The notes beneath the pieces are model-generated. The model did no database searches. It saw only the letters and a list, made by a program, of their open reading frames with translations, and had not been told where the DNA came from. From positions 1 through 43,081 of the forward strand of contig JAMCYH010000058.1 in assembly GCA_023474025.1 (NCBI GenBank): a stretch of DNA of 43,081 nt, read 5' to 3'. A program made the position numbers and the translations under genes. Position 1 is the stretch's first letter. Every line of letters begins with the position of its first letter. Of this stretch, positions 1 to 7,369 are shown one piece after another. Source of the stretch: Deltaproteobacteria bacterium. Its GTDB lineage: Bacteria > Desulfobacterota > Desulfomonilia > Desulfomonilales > Desulfomonilaceae.

Positions 1-158
1 AGCGTAGTCGCCTGCAATTACAACTTAGAAATCGGACACGTGAAAAAGGTTTTAATTAATCGCATTTTCAGCATCTTCACCTGCGTTGTCAACCGAACAA
101 ACTCGTATAACACACAGACTAAAGCTCTAGCAAAATATCAGATTCGGCTAATCTAATT

Positions 159-776
159 TCATTTTGTTTTTGTAGTTGCCTGCTCGGACTCAATTTTCTT
201 GGCTGCCTGTTCCATTTTGGTGTGGCCTTCGGAAATCTTTTTCTCCGCATCAGGAAGCTTTTGTTCTTTCATAATAGTCATGCCCTCTCGCATCATCTTG
301 CAGCCTTCCATCATCTCGTTGCAGCATCCCATCATAGATTTCATCTTTTCCATCATTGCTTTGTTATGCGCCATCTTTTCTTTAGCTTCATCAATATTCG
401 GTTTCTGGCCTTCATGCATCATGGATTTCATCTTTTCCATCATTGCATCGTTGCGCGCCAACTGTTCTTTAGCCTCATCCACCATCATTTTCTGCCCTTC
501 GAGCATCATCTGATCGGCGTCCTTCATCATTTGCTCAGCCTTGGCGACTTCTTTTTTGTCCTGGATCATCTTTGTAGCTTCCATCATTTTCTTGGCGCCA
601 TCCATCATCTTCTTTGAGCCATCTGTCATACCGGACTGCATTTTCATCATGCCTTCAGGCATCATGCCCTTTGCGTCGCTCTTGTCCATTGCCTGTACAG
701 GGGTCGCTGAAATTAATGCAATGCTTGCGCATAGCGTCACGACAACCATTGCAATAATACTGAGGCTGTTTTTCAT
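159..776 (-). CDS. Methionine-rich exported protein with internal repeats
   Basis: A 205-aa protein with a clear signal peptide (charged start, hydrophobic residues about 5-28, cleavage near PVQA). The mature part is almost entirely Met, Lys, Glu, Ala and Gln, with nearly forty Met (about 18%), mostly as MM pairs in an amphipathic helical pattern. A 29-residue unit (DEAK-E---N-AMMEKMKSMM) occurs twice in tandem; its DNA copies start near 330 and 417. One CC pair, a further Cys and several His lie in the second half. The start is fixed by a strong Shine-Dalgarno AAGGAGG about 9 nt upstream. Methionine clusters of this kind bind Cu(I)/Ag(I) in other exported proteins, so a periplasmic metal-binding or sequestering role is inferred. 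It is divergent from a Met-rich outer-membrane barrel. I do not recognise a named family. Confidence 0.8.
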   Translation of the reverse strand: MKNSLSIIAMVVVTLCASIALISATPVQAMDKSDAKGMMPEGMMKMQSGMTDGSKKMMDGAKKMMEATKMIQDKKEVAKAEQMMKDADQMMLEGQKMMVDEAKEQLARNDAMMEKMKSMMHEGQKPNIDEAKEKMAHNKAMMEKMKSMMGCCNEMMEGCKMMREGMTIMKEQKLPDAEKKISEGHTKMEQAAKKIESEQATTKTK

Positions 777-1101
777 CTTAGAATTCCTCCTTCTCAGTGA
801 TTGTTTTTTAACTCGTCAATCTTTTTAGACCGCACGATGTCAAAAAGATAATTCCGGCATTAGGTAAAGTAAAGCAGGCCTCATTATAACGCGCTATCAT
901 CAATATCACAACACTGACCAAAATCTAAAATAAATTACAAAAACCTATTAATAAACATGAATTATCATACAATGCTAATCATTAAACTAATGTATTAAAT
1001 GATATTAGCAAAATAACATATTGAAAAATAACTTTTTTATTTGACTTTATTAAATCTAAAGGTAAATTCGAGCGCAAGTTCGTTCCGGGAGGGCGGGTAA
1101 G
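777..1101. other. AT-rich divergent intergenic region
   Basis: This 325-bp gap separates the divergently transcribed Met-rich protein and the outer-membrane barrel, so it should hold both promoters. It is very AT-rich from about 900 to 1070. Apart from the candidate promoter listed separately and the Shine-Dalgarno of the minus-strand gene just above 776, I see no ORF or strong hairpin. Confidence 0.5.
1041..1068 (+). promoter_or_regulatory. Candidate sigma-70 promoter for the outer-membrane protein
   Basis: TTGACT at 1041-1046, a 16-nt spacer and TAAATT at 1063-1068 resemble -35 and -10 boxes. They lie 33 bp upstream of the TTG start of the barrel gene. The -10 match is only 4/6, so this is a suggestion. 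Confidence 0.35.
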
Positions 1102-2097
1102 TTGAGAGTAACCCAAACACTATTGGTATGCCTAATTGTAGCACTGACGCCTTTCACGTCAGTTGCATACGCCTGGGAGATCACCCAATCTGATCTACAT
1201 GGTAATCACGATATCGTAGATTTACCTTCCATAACACCTTACGGTTTGAACTCAAAAATCCAGCCGAGAAAAATAATCAAGTGCCGACCCCTTGGAGAGG
1301 GGCGCGCAATTGCAGAAATTCCCGCGCACGAAGGGGAATGTCATCTTCCCATGAGTCGTATGACCGGATGGGAGTTGGCCGCTGACTTTTTCTTCGCAAG
1401 AACAAAAGGTAAAGTGCGTTTTTCTATGGGAATGTCCCAGGGATACTACGGCTTGGATGATGTGGACCTGAACTCGGACATGGGCCTTGCCGACCATGGC
1501 GTGATGAATTCTTTCATGGCGCACTACATGTTCAGACCAAATTGGGGTTTACGGTATTCCGTCATGCCGATGTGGATGATGGGTTCAGGACCAGCGGGAA
1601 AGTCCTTTGTGTTCGGAAACACTTCTTACAATGCCGGTCAAGACGTTAATATCGAATGGGAACGTCTTGAGCAGCGCCTCGGGTTAATTTATGATGTTGT
1701 TGACAACAAGTCTTCCAAGATTAGCGTCTTCGGCGACTACGTTCGGGTGAACGACAGAATCAAGGTCATGCAAATGCAAGCGGGGATGGGGATGAACGCT
1801 ATGGATAATGATCTCAACATGGGCATGGCGGGGATCGAATTCGAAAAATGTCTTAAAAACACTTCCGCTGGGGCGACTCTTTCATTGAAGTGCATAGCTG
1901 GAGCGGCTTTTGGAGACGACGCCTTCGGAGCAGAAGCTGAAACCGCCTTGAAGTATAGCATACCTATGAACAATGGACGCCTGGGATTTTTAAAAGGTGG
2001 TTACAGATATATCACCTATAAGAGAACATCTAGCGACGTCCGGATGTTCGACATTGCAATGGATGGCGGCTTTCTCCAGTTAGGCCTTATTTTCTGA
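1102..2097 (+). CDS. Methionine-rich outer-membrane beta-barrel protein
   Basis: A 331-aa exported protein. The signal peptide (residues 1-24) ends at AYA-W. The mature part has alternating hydrophobic strands, aromatic girdles and Gly/Asn-rich turns, and the C-terminus (FLQLGLIF) ends in Phe, the usual signature recognised by the BAM complex. Two loops are rich in Met: MPMWMMGSG near residue 154 and a stretch near 215-240 with repeated GM/NMGM. The start is TTG; there is no in-frame ATG before the signal peptide, and GGGAGGG sits about 9 nt upstream. It has the look of outer-membrane proteins annotated as transporter or copper-associated barrels, but I cannot assign a family. Divergence from a Met-rich periplasmic protein suggests a shared role with soft metals (inference). 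Confidence 0.75.
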   Translation: MRVTQTLLVCLIVALTPFTSVAYAWEITQSDLHGNHDIVDLPSITPYGLNSKIQPRKIIKCRPLGEGRAIAEIPAHEGECHLPMSRMTGWELAADFFFARTKGKVRFSMGMSQGYYGLDDVDLNSDMGLADHGVMNSFMAHYMFRPNWGLRYSVMPMWMMGSGPAGKSFVFGNTSYNAGQDVNIEWERLEQRLGLIYDVVDNKSSKISVFGDYVRVNDRIKVMQMQAGMGMNAMDNDLNMGMAGIEFEKCLKNTSAGATLSLKCIAGAAFGDDAFGAEAETALKYSIPMNNGRLGFLKGGYRYITYKRTSSDVRMFDIAMDGGFLQLGLIF

Positions 2098-2431
2098 TCG
2101 GTAACCGTAAACTGAACTTAATCCTCTGCGTTTGAAGCTCTGCCCAAAAGGCTTGGCTCATCCGTCTTTACCTTAATTACGAGTTATCCGGCAATCGGGC
2201 TACCTTTTATTAATTAACTGAATGATTGCAGTGGACAAACCTGGAGACATAAACAATTTATAGGTGGACCAAGGTGTGCCGCATCAGTATGAACCTTGAC
2301 CAGGACACCCATTTCCATACAGGATTGACTAAACAGTGGCTTTGAAGACTAATCCAGGGCCCTTATATTTATTTTGTGGCCTACGCTGTTAAACTAACAG
2401 CGTTTTGAATCGACAGGTTCAGGAGTATAAC
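2098..2431. other. Intergenic region with terminator-like hairpin
   Basis: A 334-bp gap between the barrel gene and the pentapeptide-repeat gene. The only structure I see is the hairpin at 2383-2403, listed separately. No ORF of note. Confidence 0.5.
2383..2406 (+). terminator. Hairpin with T-run ahead of the pentapeptide-repeat gene
   Basis: ACGCTGTTA (2383-2391), a 3-nt loop and TAACAGCGT (2395-2403) form a perfect 9-bp stem running into TTTT. This is a compact intrinsic-terminator shape. It ends only 17 nt before the Shine-Dalgarno of the next gene, so it either ends transcription from the left or sits in the 5' leader as an attenuator. Confidence 0.55.
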
Positions 2432-3283
2432 ATGGCGGAAAGAATGACGATTAACAGCATTATTACCACCGATTGCGTTTTTAGTGGCGATGCGGAGTCT
2501 CTTAAAGAGCTAGTCGAATTTGCGGTAAAGGGTGAAGTTGATTTGGCGTTCGCTGTTCTGAAAGGAGAAGATTTATCTTGTTTAGACTTAACTGGGGCCA
2601 AATTGAATTCAGCCGATTTGTCGGACACTAATCTTTCGGGATCAATATTAACCAGGGCACACCTGACTGTCGCAACAATGAATCGGGCGGACTTATCCAA
2701 TACCGACCTCTCGTACGCTGGCCTGCTAGGAACCCGACTTGTGTCCGCCAAACTTATCGAGGCTAATCTGACAAAGGCGAATTTGTGCGGCGCGAATCTT
2801 TGTGGGGCTGATCTCTCTTCAGCCAACTTGTCACAGTCTGATTTGTCTAGAGCAAATCTGGCAGGAGCAAACCTCTCCAATGCGCTTATTCCGTTTGCTA
2901 ATATTGCGGGAGCCTGCCTTGTAGGAACAAAACTGAGAGAGGCGGCGATGTCGGCTGTAGAGCTCTCCAGGTCTGATCTATCTGGAGCGGTCATGACAGG
3001 CGCTGATTTGTCAGGAGCAGTCATGGCGGGGGCAAGATTAACCGGAGCCGATCTTTCAAACGCCGACATCTCATGGGCTGATCTGCCTGGGGCGCAGCTT
3101 GCCGGAGCTAATTTATCGAGAGCCAACCTGACAGGGGCTAATCTGCAGGGCGCAGACTTATCAGGCGCCAATCTTTCCGGCGCAGACCTTTCTGGCGCGG
3201 ATCTTACGGATGCCGATTTATCAGGAGCAAACCTGAAAGGCGCAAATTTGAATGGAGCAAACCTTTATGGAACTCGAAGGTAA
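2432..3283 (+). CDS. Pentapeptide-repeat protein
   Basis: A 283-aa protein. After about 35 non-repeat residues it consists of more than 40 tandem A(D/N)Lxx pentapeptides, ending with nearly perfect ADLSGANL units. The family folds as a right-handed quadrilateral beta-helix. Members such as Qnr/MfpA mimic DNA and protect gyrase, but most have no known function. There is no signal peptide, so it is probably cytoplasmic. I chose the ATG at 2432 because AGGAG lies 6 nt upstream; an in-frame TTG at 2405 has no ribosome site. The gene converges on the PP2C phosphatase with a 15-nt gap. The repeat makes the DNA itself internally repetitive. Confidence 0.9.
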   Translation: MAERMTINSIITTDCVFSGDAESLKELVEFAVKGEVDLAFAVLKGEDLSCLDLTGAKLNSADLSDTNLSGSILTRAHLTVATMNRADLSNTDLSYAGLLGTRLVSAKLIEANLTKANLCGANLCGADLSSANLSQSDLSRANLAGANLSNALIPFANIAGACLVGTKLREAAMSAVELSRSDLSGAVMTGADLSGAVMAGARLTGADLSNADISWADLPGAQLAGANLSRANLTGANLQGADLSGANLSGADLSGADLTDADLSGANLKGANLNGANLYGTRR

Positions 3284-3298
3284 ATCTGTGGCGGCGTG

Positions 3299-4093
3299 CT
3301 AAGGTGATTTCATTCCCGTCTGATAGGTGGAGCGGGCTGTCCCGGTCAAATATTTTTCCTGACAGACTAATATTACGGTTATGTTATCCACTCCCCCTTT
3401 CTGATTGGCCGCAGCGACGAGGTTTGAGCAAGCCTGCTGAGGGTTACTGGATGAATCAACAATTGCAAGGATCTCTTCATCCTCAATCATTTCGGTAAGG
3501 CCATCGGAACAAAGTAGGAGGCATCCGGAACTCTCATCCCAAGGCCGAACGGAGATGTCAGGTTCCACTTCTTTCGTCACTCCAAGCGCTTCGGTTAAAC
3601 CGTGCCGTTGACGGTGAGTACGAGCTTGCTCCTTGTTTATACGCCCTTCTTTAAGCCATTCCGCCACAAACGTATGGTCTTCGGTGAGCTGTTTTATTTG
3701 GCATCCTCCAACCGAATAGGCCCTGCTGTCTCCAACGTGCCCAATTACGAGACCATGATCCGCAAAAAGGGCTACCAATAAGGTGGTTCCCATTTCATTC
3801 CAGGCAGTGTTGTTAAGCGACTTTTCAAGAATAGTCGCATTGGCCCTTGAGATGGCCTGATTCACAAGCTCAACCGGGTCTTTGGCCACAGGAAGCTCTT
3901 CCTCGATAATGGCCGAGACAACCGTTACCGCAAAGGAACTGGCTACCTCACCCGCATTGTGCCCTCCCATTCCATCTGCGACAATGAACAACCCAATGTC
4001 TTCGTTTACGTAGAAGATGTCTTCGTTCAGACTTCTCTCAAGTCCGCAGTCTGTCAGATACCCAACTTTGAATTTTTTCTTATTAACCGGCAT
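3299..4093 (-). CDS. PP2C-family Ser/Thr protein phosphatase
   Basis: A soluble 264-aa PPM/PP2C phosphatase of the bacterial Stp/PrpC type, which removes phosphate from Ser/Thr of proteins phosphorylated by Hanks-type kinases. Visible metal-site motifs are NED (23-25), ADGMGGHNAGE (39-49), GHVGDSRAY (118-125), LTEDHT (136-140), CSDGLTEM (194-201) and VDNITVI (234-240). Length fits the family. I place the start at the ATG at 4093 (MPVNKKKF), just before the conserved core; an in-frame TTG at 4171 would add 26 residues without a ribosome site. No kinase gene is in the window, so its partner is unknown. It is head-to-head with the exported Cys-rich protein at 4390. Confidence 0.9.
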   Translation of the reverse strand: MPVNKKKFKVGYLTDCGLERSLNEDIFYVNEDIGLFIVADGMGGHNAGEVASSFAVTVVSAIIEEELPVAKDPVELVNQAISRANATILEKSLNNTAWNEMGTTLLVALFADHGLVIGHVGDSRAYSVGGCQIKQLTEDHTFVAEWLKEGRINKEQARTHRQRHGLTEALGVTKEVEPDISVRPWDESSGCLLLCSDGLTEMIEDEEILAIVDSSSNPQQACSNLVAAANQKGGVDNITVILVCQEKYLTGTARSTYQTGMKSP

Positions 4094-4389
4094 CGGCGTC
4101 TGCGATGACCTCTGCTGCTTCAATAGTAGTCGCCTGACGTTCTGTTCGAATCTAAGGGTTAACAATGTCAAACGGTTGGGGACGGGTTGACCCGCGATTC
4201 ATAGGCCCCAGTTGCATGTTCTGGGGCGGCCCAGCTTTGAATAATATAGGACAAGTTGTGCGACTTTACACTGTCTATTTTTGTTGAAGCATTAATGTAT
4301 TCCAAAGACATGGCAACTTAGTTAACGTTTAGGCATCTAACATTATGTGGGTAAGTGATTAAGAGAAACTCTAAATGTGGAGTTGCGCC

Positions 4390-4833
4390 ATGACAAAATT
4401 TCCAACACGAGCATTGACGACCTGGAGTCTGGTCCTTGTTTACCTGCTAGTTACTGGCGCAGGCTGGGCCGGCATACCGTGTTGCGGAGTCAATTGGGGC
4501 TGCGGGTTAGATCAGGCGGCTTGCAGCGGCTGTAATCATGGATTTGACTCAACAACCAAAGGGAATCAAAGTCATTTAAATTCAAGAGAGAACAATGCGT
4601 CGATAAGTTGCGCATGCAATTGTTTACCGAATTCTATTCAGGGAATCAATGCGATCCCCAAGCTCACCAGTGTAATGCGAGTTTCCGATGAAATGGGCTT
4701 GTCGGCCTGTGCCACTCCTTCGCTAACGACACTTTCAACCGTTGCGCCGCTCCACGGTCCTTCCATTCCGCTTGGGCCGAATGAATTCAATCCGAGACTT
4801 ACCTACCTACGGACTGTATACCTGACCTGTTAA
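4390..4833 (+). CDS. Exported cysteine-rich protein, unknown function
   Basis: A 147-aa protein with a signal peptide (about residues 1-28, LVYLLVTGAGWAG) followed by a Cys-rich segment (CC, C-G-C, C-x-GC and CACNC spacing) and then a polar tail ending LRTVYLTC. I do not recognise a family. The Cys pattern would suit disulfides or soft-metal binding in the periplasm. The ATG at 4390 has GGAG 7 nt upstream; the ATG at 4375 is in frame but lacks a good ribosome site. It begins the run of small exported proteins leading to the RND pump. Short exported Cys/His proteins at the head of heavy-metal RND operons are common in proteobacteria, so a role in metal sensing or delivery is a reasonable inference. 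Confidence 0.6.
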   Translation: MTKFPTRALTTWSLVLVYLLVTGAGWAGIPCCGVNWGCGLDQAACSGCNHGFDSTTKGNQSHLNSRENNASISCACNCLPNSIQGINAIPKLTSVMRVSDEMGLSACATPSLTTLSTVAPLHGPSIPLGPNEFNPRLTYLRTVYLTC

Positions 4834-4940
4834 TCCCTCGTTGCACAATTACTGACTGGGCGCAATCCCCTAAAAATTGTTCGTTGTTGGTTTAACCCTT
4901 AGCTGACCGGAATGACGCTAAAACGGAAAGAGGAACGACG

Positions 4941-5165
4941 ATGAAAAAATTCATATTCCTGATGGCATTAATAGTCTTATTTGGCGGCGTCTCCAAATCC
5001 GTCGCCTCGGACAGAGGTCTCTGGAGGTTACAACTGCGATACCAGAAAGAGATGTCCGAACTGAAGAAACAGGACGCTAAATGGAAAGCCTTTATGAATG
5101 AAGGGACTAATTTCCTTCAGAATGATGGGTCTAGCGTAATTAAGTCTAACAAGAAAGGAACATGA
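4941..5165 (+). CDS. Small exported helical protein (paralogue A)
   Basis: A 74-aa protein with a signal peptide (MKKFIFLMALIVLFGG, cleavage near SVA-S) and a short charged helical mature part of about 50 residues (K-KQDAKWKAF). GAGG lies about 8 nt upstream. It is the first of four related small proteins (4941, 5258, 6642, 6952) that share MK-(F/L)I, an A-x-A cleavage site and a W/K/Q-rich helix. It is closest to the one at 5258: the DNA from the ribosome site through the signal peptide (GGAACGACGATGA) is clearly similar, so they are probably a tandem duplication. Function unknown. Confidence 0.6.
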   Translation: MKKFIFLMALIVLFGGVSKSVASDRGLWRLQLRYQKEMSELKKQDAKWKAFMNEGTNFLQNDGSSVIKSNKKGT

Positions 5166-5257
5166 TCTTCGTACAGAAGGTCGGCAAAGTGATAATCCAA
5201 ACATCTCCGGCGGTCTTGAACCAGGGATGTGATCTTGGAATGAAAAGGAGAACGACG

Positions 5258-5476
5258 ATGAGAAAATTAATATATTTGTTGGCGCTGCTAGTTTTTTTGG
5301 GAGCAGTTCCAAAGGCTATGGCCTTGGACCAGACTCCACAAGCGATCGATCGAGCTTATAAGGACGTGGTCGCACAACAGAAAAAACAGAAATCACACTG
5401 GAAAGCCCTTGAGGCTGAGGCGGCCAAACTCCTTCAGCATTGGGACAATAGCACGATCAACTTAAACAAGAGATGA
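5258..5476 (+). CDS. Small exported helical protein (paralogue B)
   Basis: A 72-aa protein with signal peptide MRKLIYLLALLVFLGAVPKAMA and a charged helical mature part (AQQKKQKSHWKALEAEA). I chose the ATG at 5258 because AAGGAG lies 7 nt upstream and the signal peptide starts there; an in-frame ATG at 5162 overlapping the previous gene would add 32 non-signal residues. It aligns with the protein at 4941 over its whole length, sharing the KKQ-x(3)-WKA core. No Cys or His clusters, so direct metal binding is not obvious. Function unknown. Confidence 0.6.
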   Translation: MRKLIYLLALLVFLGAVPKAMALDQTPQAIDRAYKDVVAQQKKQKSHWKALEAEAAKLLQHWDNSTINLNKR

Positions 5477-5869
5477 AAATGATTTCTATGCTGATGTGTC
5501 GGGTCAATACTAGATGAACAGTTTCGTTGACAGCTCACGCCGGGGCGACCGACAAAAGGCGCCCCGCTGTGATTACCTTAGAATTTATTTAGCGTTAGGC
5601 TCCAAAATGCAGGTTTTGTCCATGCCGAGATGGTATCGGAGACACGGTTTCATAGCTCACCCGTTACTCTTGGGGCTTCTCTAGGAACCCGGACGTGTTT
5701 CTAGGTAGCAATTCTTGTGAAGCATGCGAAGAGACGATTTACGACTAAATTTGTAAACAATCTTGACAATCTTTCAATGTTGAATTATACCTCATGTACA
5801 CGGATGTGTAGCCGTGATCTTTAAGACAGACATGATCCAAGCGAAAAAGTAGACACAAAATAGGTTGTC
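5477..5869. other. Intergenic region with promoter signal
   Basis: A 393-bp gap. It contains a GC-rich hairpin (CGGGGCG 5541-5547 with CGCCCCG 5560-5566, no T-run) shortly after the preceding gene and a strong-looking promoter at 5763-5791, listed separately. No ORF of note. Confidence 0.5.
5763..5791 (+). promoter_or_regulatory. Candidate sigma-70 promoter of the metal-efflux operon
   Basis: Perfect -35 TTGACA (5763-5768), 17-nt spacer and TATACC (5786-5791) as -10. It lies about 80 bp upstream of the gene at 5870, which leads into the small exported proteins, the RND pump and the P-type ATPase, all on the same strand. It is the best promoter match seen ahead of that run. Confidence 0.5.
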
Positions 5870-6295
5870 ATGAACAAGAAACGCTTTCATATCACAAGAC
5901 TTTTAGCCATGATGCAGGTGACTTTCCTGATCACAGGATTGGTATCGCCCGGCTGGATCTGGTGTTATGAGGGCGACGGTCGCGCTGCGTTCGAGTTTGG
6001 CGGAGATTGCAGCGGCATCTCTATTTTAGGACCATCGGTAGACCACGAATTGTTATCTAACAGCGAGGGTAAGTGCTGTATCTCTTGCGTTGACAGTCGG
6101 GTTTTTATTGTTGAAGCAAGAGGCGATATTTTCCACTGGGTTCATACTCTAGTTCTTGACAATGGATCGGTTGAGTGTGGATTAGATTCTCAATCTCCAA
6201 CCCCAACTCTGCCTCTGAGTAATTATCTGACGTCAGACAGCTACCAGACCTATCTGTCTCTCTGTAAAACCAACTCTGTAATCCTCCTGATTTAA
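5870..6295 (+). CDS. Exported Cys-containing small protein at the head of the efflux operon
   Basis: A 141-aa protein with an N-terminal signal or anchor (residues about 10-30, LLAMMQVTFLITGLV) and a mature part with CCISC, three further Cys and two His. It ends in a hydrophobic C-terminus (Y-x-LSLCKTNSVILLI). No family recognised. Short exported proteins with a hydrophobic Tyr/Leu-rich end and Cys/His precede many Cus/Czc-type RND operons, and this one sits in the corresponding place, so a metal-sensing or metal-binding accessory role is inferred. The ribosome site (AGGTTGTC before ATG) is weak. A hairpin follows the stop codon at 6321-6339. Confidence 0.55.
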   Translation: MNKKRFHITRLLAMMQVTFLITGLVSPGWIWCYEGDGRAAFEFGGDCSGISILGPSVDHELLSNSEGKCCISCVDSRVFIVEARGDIFHWVHTLVLDNGSVECGLDSQSPTPTLPLSNYLTSDSYQTYLSLCKTNSVILLI

Positions 6296-6641
6296 GCCTC
6301 TCGCACACCAGTTTCGGTTAGCTTCGTTCAAAACGAAGCGTATATCGATCTGTTCTTCTCGATTCGTATTTTTGAATCCGAGCGACCTTCGATCAAAGAT
6401 GTGGGCCAAGGGAACGCCCCAGTTCCGTAATGCTGAAATCAGCATGTTTGAGGAGCGTGTCCCGTCGCTAACCGCCACGTAGAATTGAAGATTAGACCCT
6501 TTTTTCGTGGCTCATGGAAATTTCCCGAGATAGGCGGCCTCCATACAAGTTCCTAAGGTTGCTCAGAAAATCAAGAAGACATTTTAAAATGGTCCGATCA
6601 ATGTGCGGGCTGACGAAATACCTACTAGAAGGATAAAGACC
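6296..6641. other. Intergenic region with short hairpin
   Basis: A 346-bp gap. GCTTCGTT (6321-6328), loop CAA and AACGAAGC (6332-6339) form an 8-bp stem 25 nt after the stop codon of the preceding gene. It is not followed by a T-run, so it may be a processing or pausing site rather than a terminator. Nothing else identified. Confidence 0.45.
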
Positions 6642-6890
6642 ATGAAAAACCTTATTTTTATATTGGCGCTCTCGACTTTTTCGGCCTCGGTTCCACCTGC
6701 AATAGCTGGAAATTCTGCTGGACACGATCTGACACGAATCTGGAAACAGCAACAAATCGAACAGAACAAGGCAACTGAAAAGCAGAAGATCAATAACGAT
6801 TTATCTGGTCAACAGAATAATGCCCCAGAGTCTGACACGCTAACCTGGTTCGATCCGGATGACCGACGGTTCTGGGAAATCGGAATGTAA
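6642..6890 (+). CDS. Small exported helical protein (paralogue C)
   Basis: An 82-aa protein with signal peptide MKNLIFILALSTFSASVPPAIAG and a Q/K/N-rich helical mature part (IWKQQQIEQNKATEKQK), ending in an aromatic tail (WFDPDDRRFWEIGM). The ATG at 6642 has AAGGA 8 nt upstream. It shares PPAIAG and the (I/Q)WK core with the next gene, and more weakly resembles those at 4941 and 5258. Function unknown; its place between the Cys-containing exported protein and the RND adaptor suggests a periplasmic accessory of metal efflux. Confidence 0.6.
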   Translation: MKNLIFILALSTFSASVPPAIAGNSAGHDLTRIWKQQQIEQNKATEKQKINNDLSGQQNNAPESDTLTWFDPDDRRFWEIGM

Positions 6891-6899
6891 ACTCCATTA

Positions 6900-6929
6900 G
6901 GGAAAAGTTCTTTTCCAAGGACTTTTCCC
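6900..6929 (+). promoter_or_regulatory. Intercistronic hairpin
   Basis: GGGAAAAGT (6900-6908) and ACTTTTCCC (6921-6929) form a perfect 9-bp stem with a 12-nt loop. It lies between two small exported-protein genes, 9 bp after the first stop codon. No T-run follows, so an mRNA processing or stabilising role is more likely than full termination. Confidence 0.5.
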
Positions 6930-6951
6930 TGCCCATAAGGGAGAAGATCAA

Positions 6952-7218
6952 ATGAAAAGACTTATAGTTGCAACTTGCTTCATGGTGTTACTGATAGGAA
7001 TTCCACCAGCAATAGCCGGAGGCGATCAGCGATGGCCAATTGACAAACAGTGGAAGCGTGTTGAAGCATGGCAAAAAGAACAGGCAGAACGTGTAAAGGC
7101 CATCGAAAGGGATGCCTCGTCGTCATTTAACTCCCTCGGGAGAGAGTCTAAACACGGCTCCAAAAGCGGAGCGCCTCCTTGCCTGTTTTCGAAGCGGCAA
7201 AATTCAGGCCCGAAGTGA
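6952..7218 (+). CDS. Small exported helical protein (paralogue D)
   Basis: An 88-aa protein with signal peptide MKRLIVATCFMVLLIGIPPAIAG and a helical mature part (KQWKRVEAWQKEQAERVKAI), then a low-complexity Ser/Lys/Gly tail with one Cys. GGGAG lies about 9 nt upstream of the ATG. It is the closest partner of the protein at 6642. Together with 4941 and 5258 these are four diverged copies of one family in 2.3 kb, all reading toward the RND genes. Function unknown. Confidence 0.6.
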   Translation: MKRLIVATCFMVLLIGIPPAIAGGDQRWPIDKQWKRVEAWQKEQAERVKAIERDASSSFNSLGRESKHGSKSGAPPCLFSKRQNSGPK

Positions 7219-7369
7219 GGATGTTTTGTCCATGAAAGCTTCCGGTTATCTTCCAGGAACCGGTGTTCGGGATTGGAGAAACTAGCCGACCAAGGTGGAC
7301 CTCTCCTGATCCTAAAGTAATTTTTGAATACTTGCATGAAAACAAAGAAAAGTTTGATGGAGAAAATCA

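Noticed and set aside
199-617. Two long plus-strand frames opposite the Met-rich gene
   Set aside because: They are His/Phe/Ile-rich complements of the Met/Lys codons; the minus-strand gene has a signal peptide and an ideal Shine-Dalgarno.
2419-3171. Long minus-strand open frame (250 codons) opposite the pentapeptide-repeat gene
   Set aside because: Its repetitive Ala/Pro/Ser-rich sequence is a mirror of the A(D/N)Lxx repeats on the plus strand, and it has no ribosome site or family.
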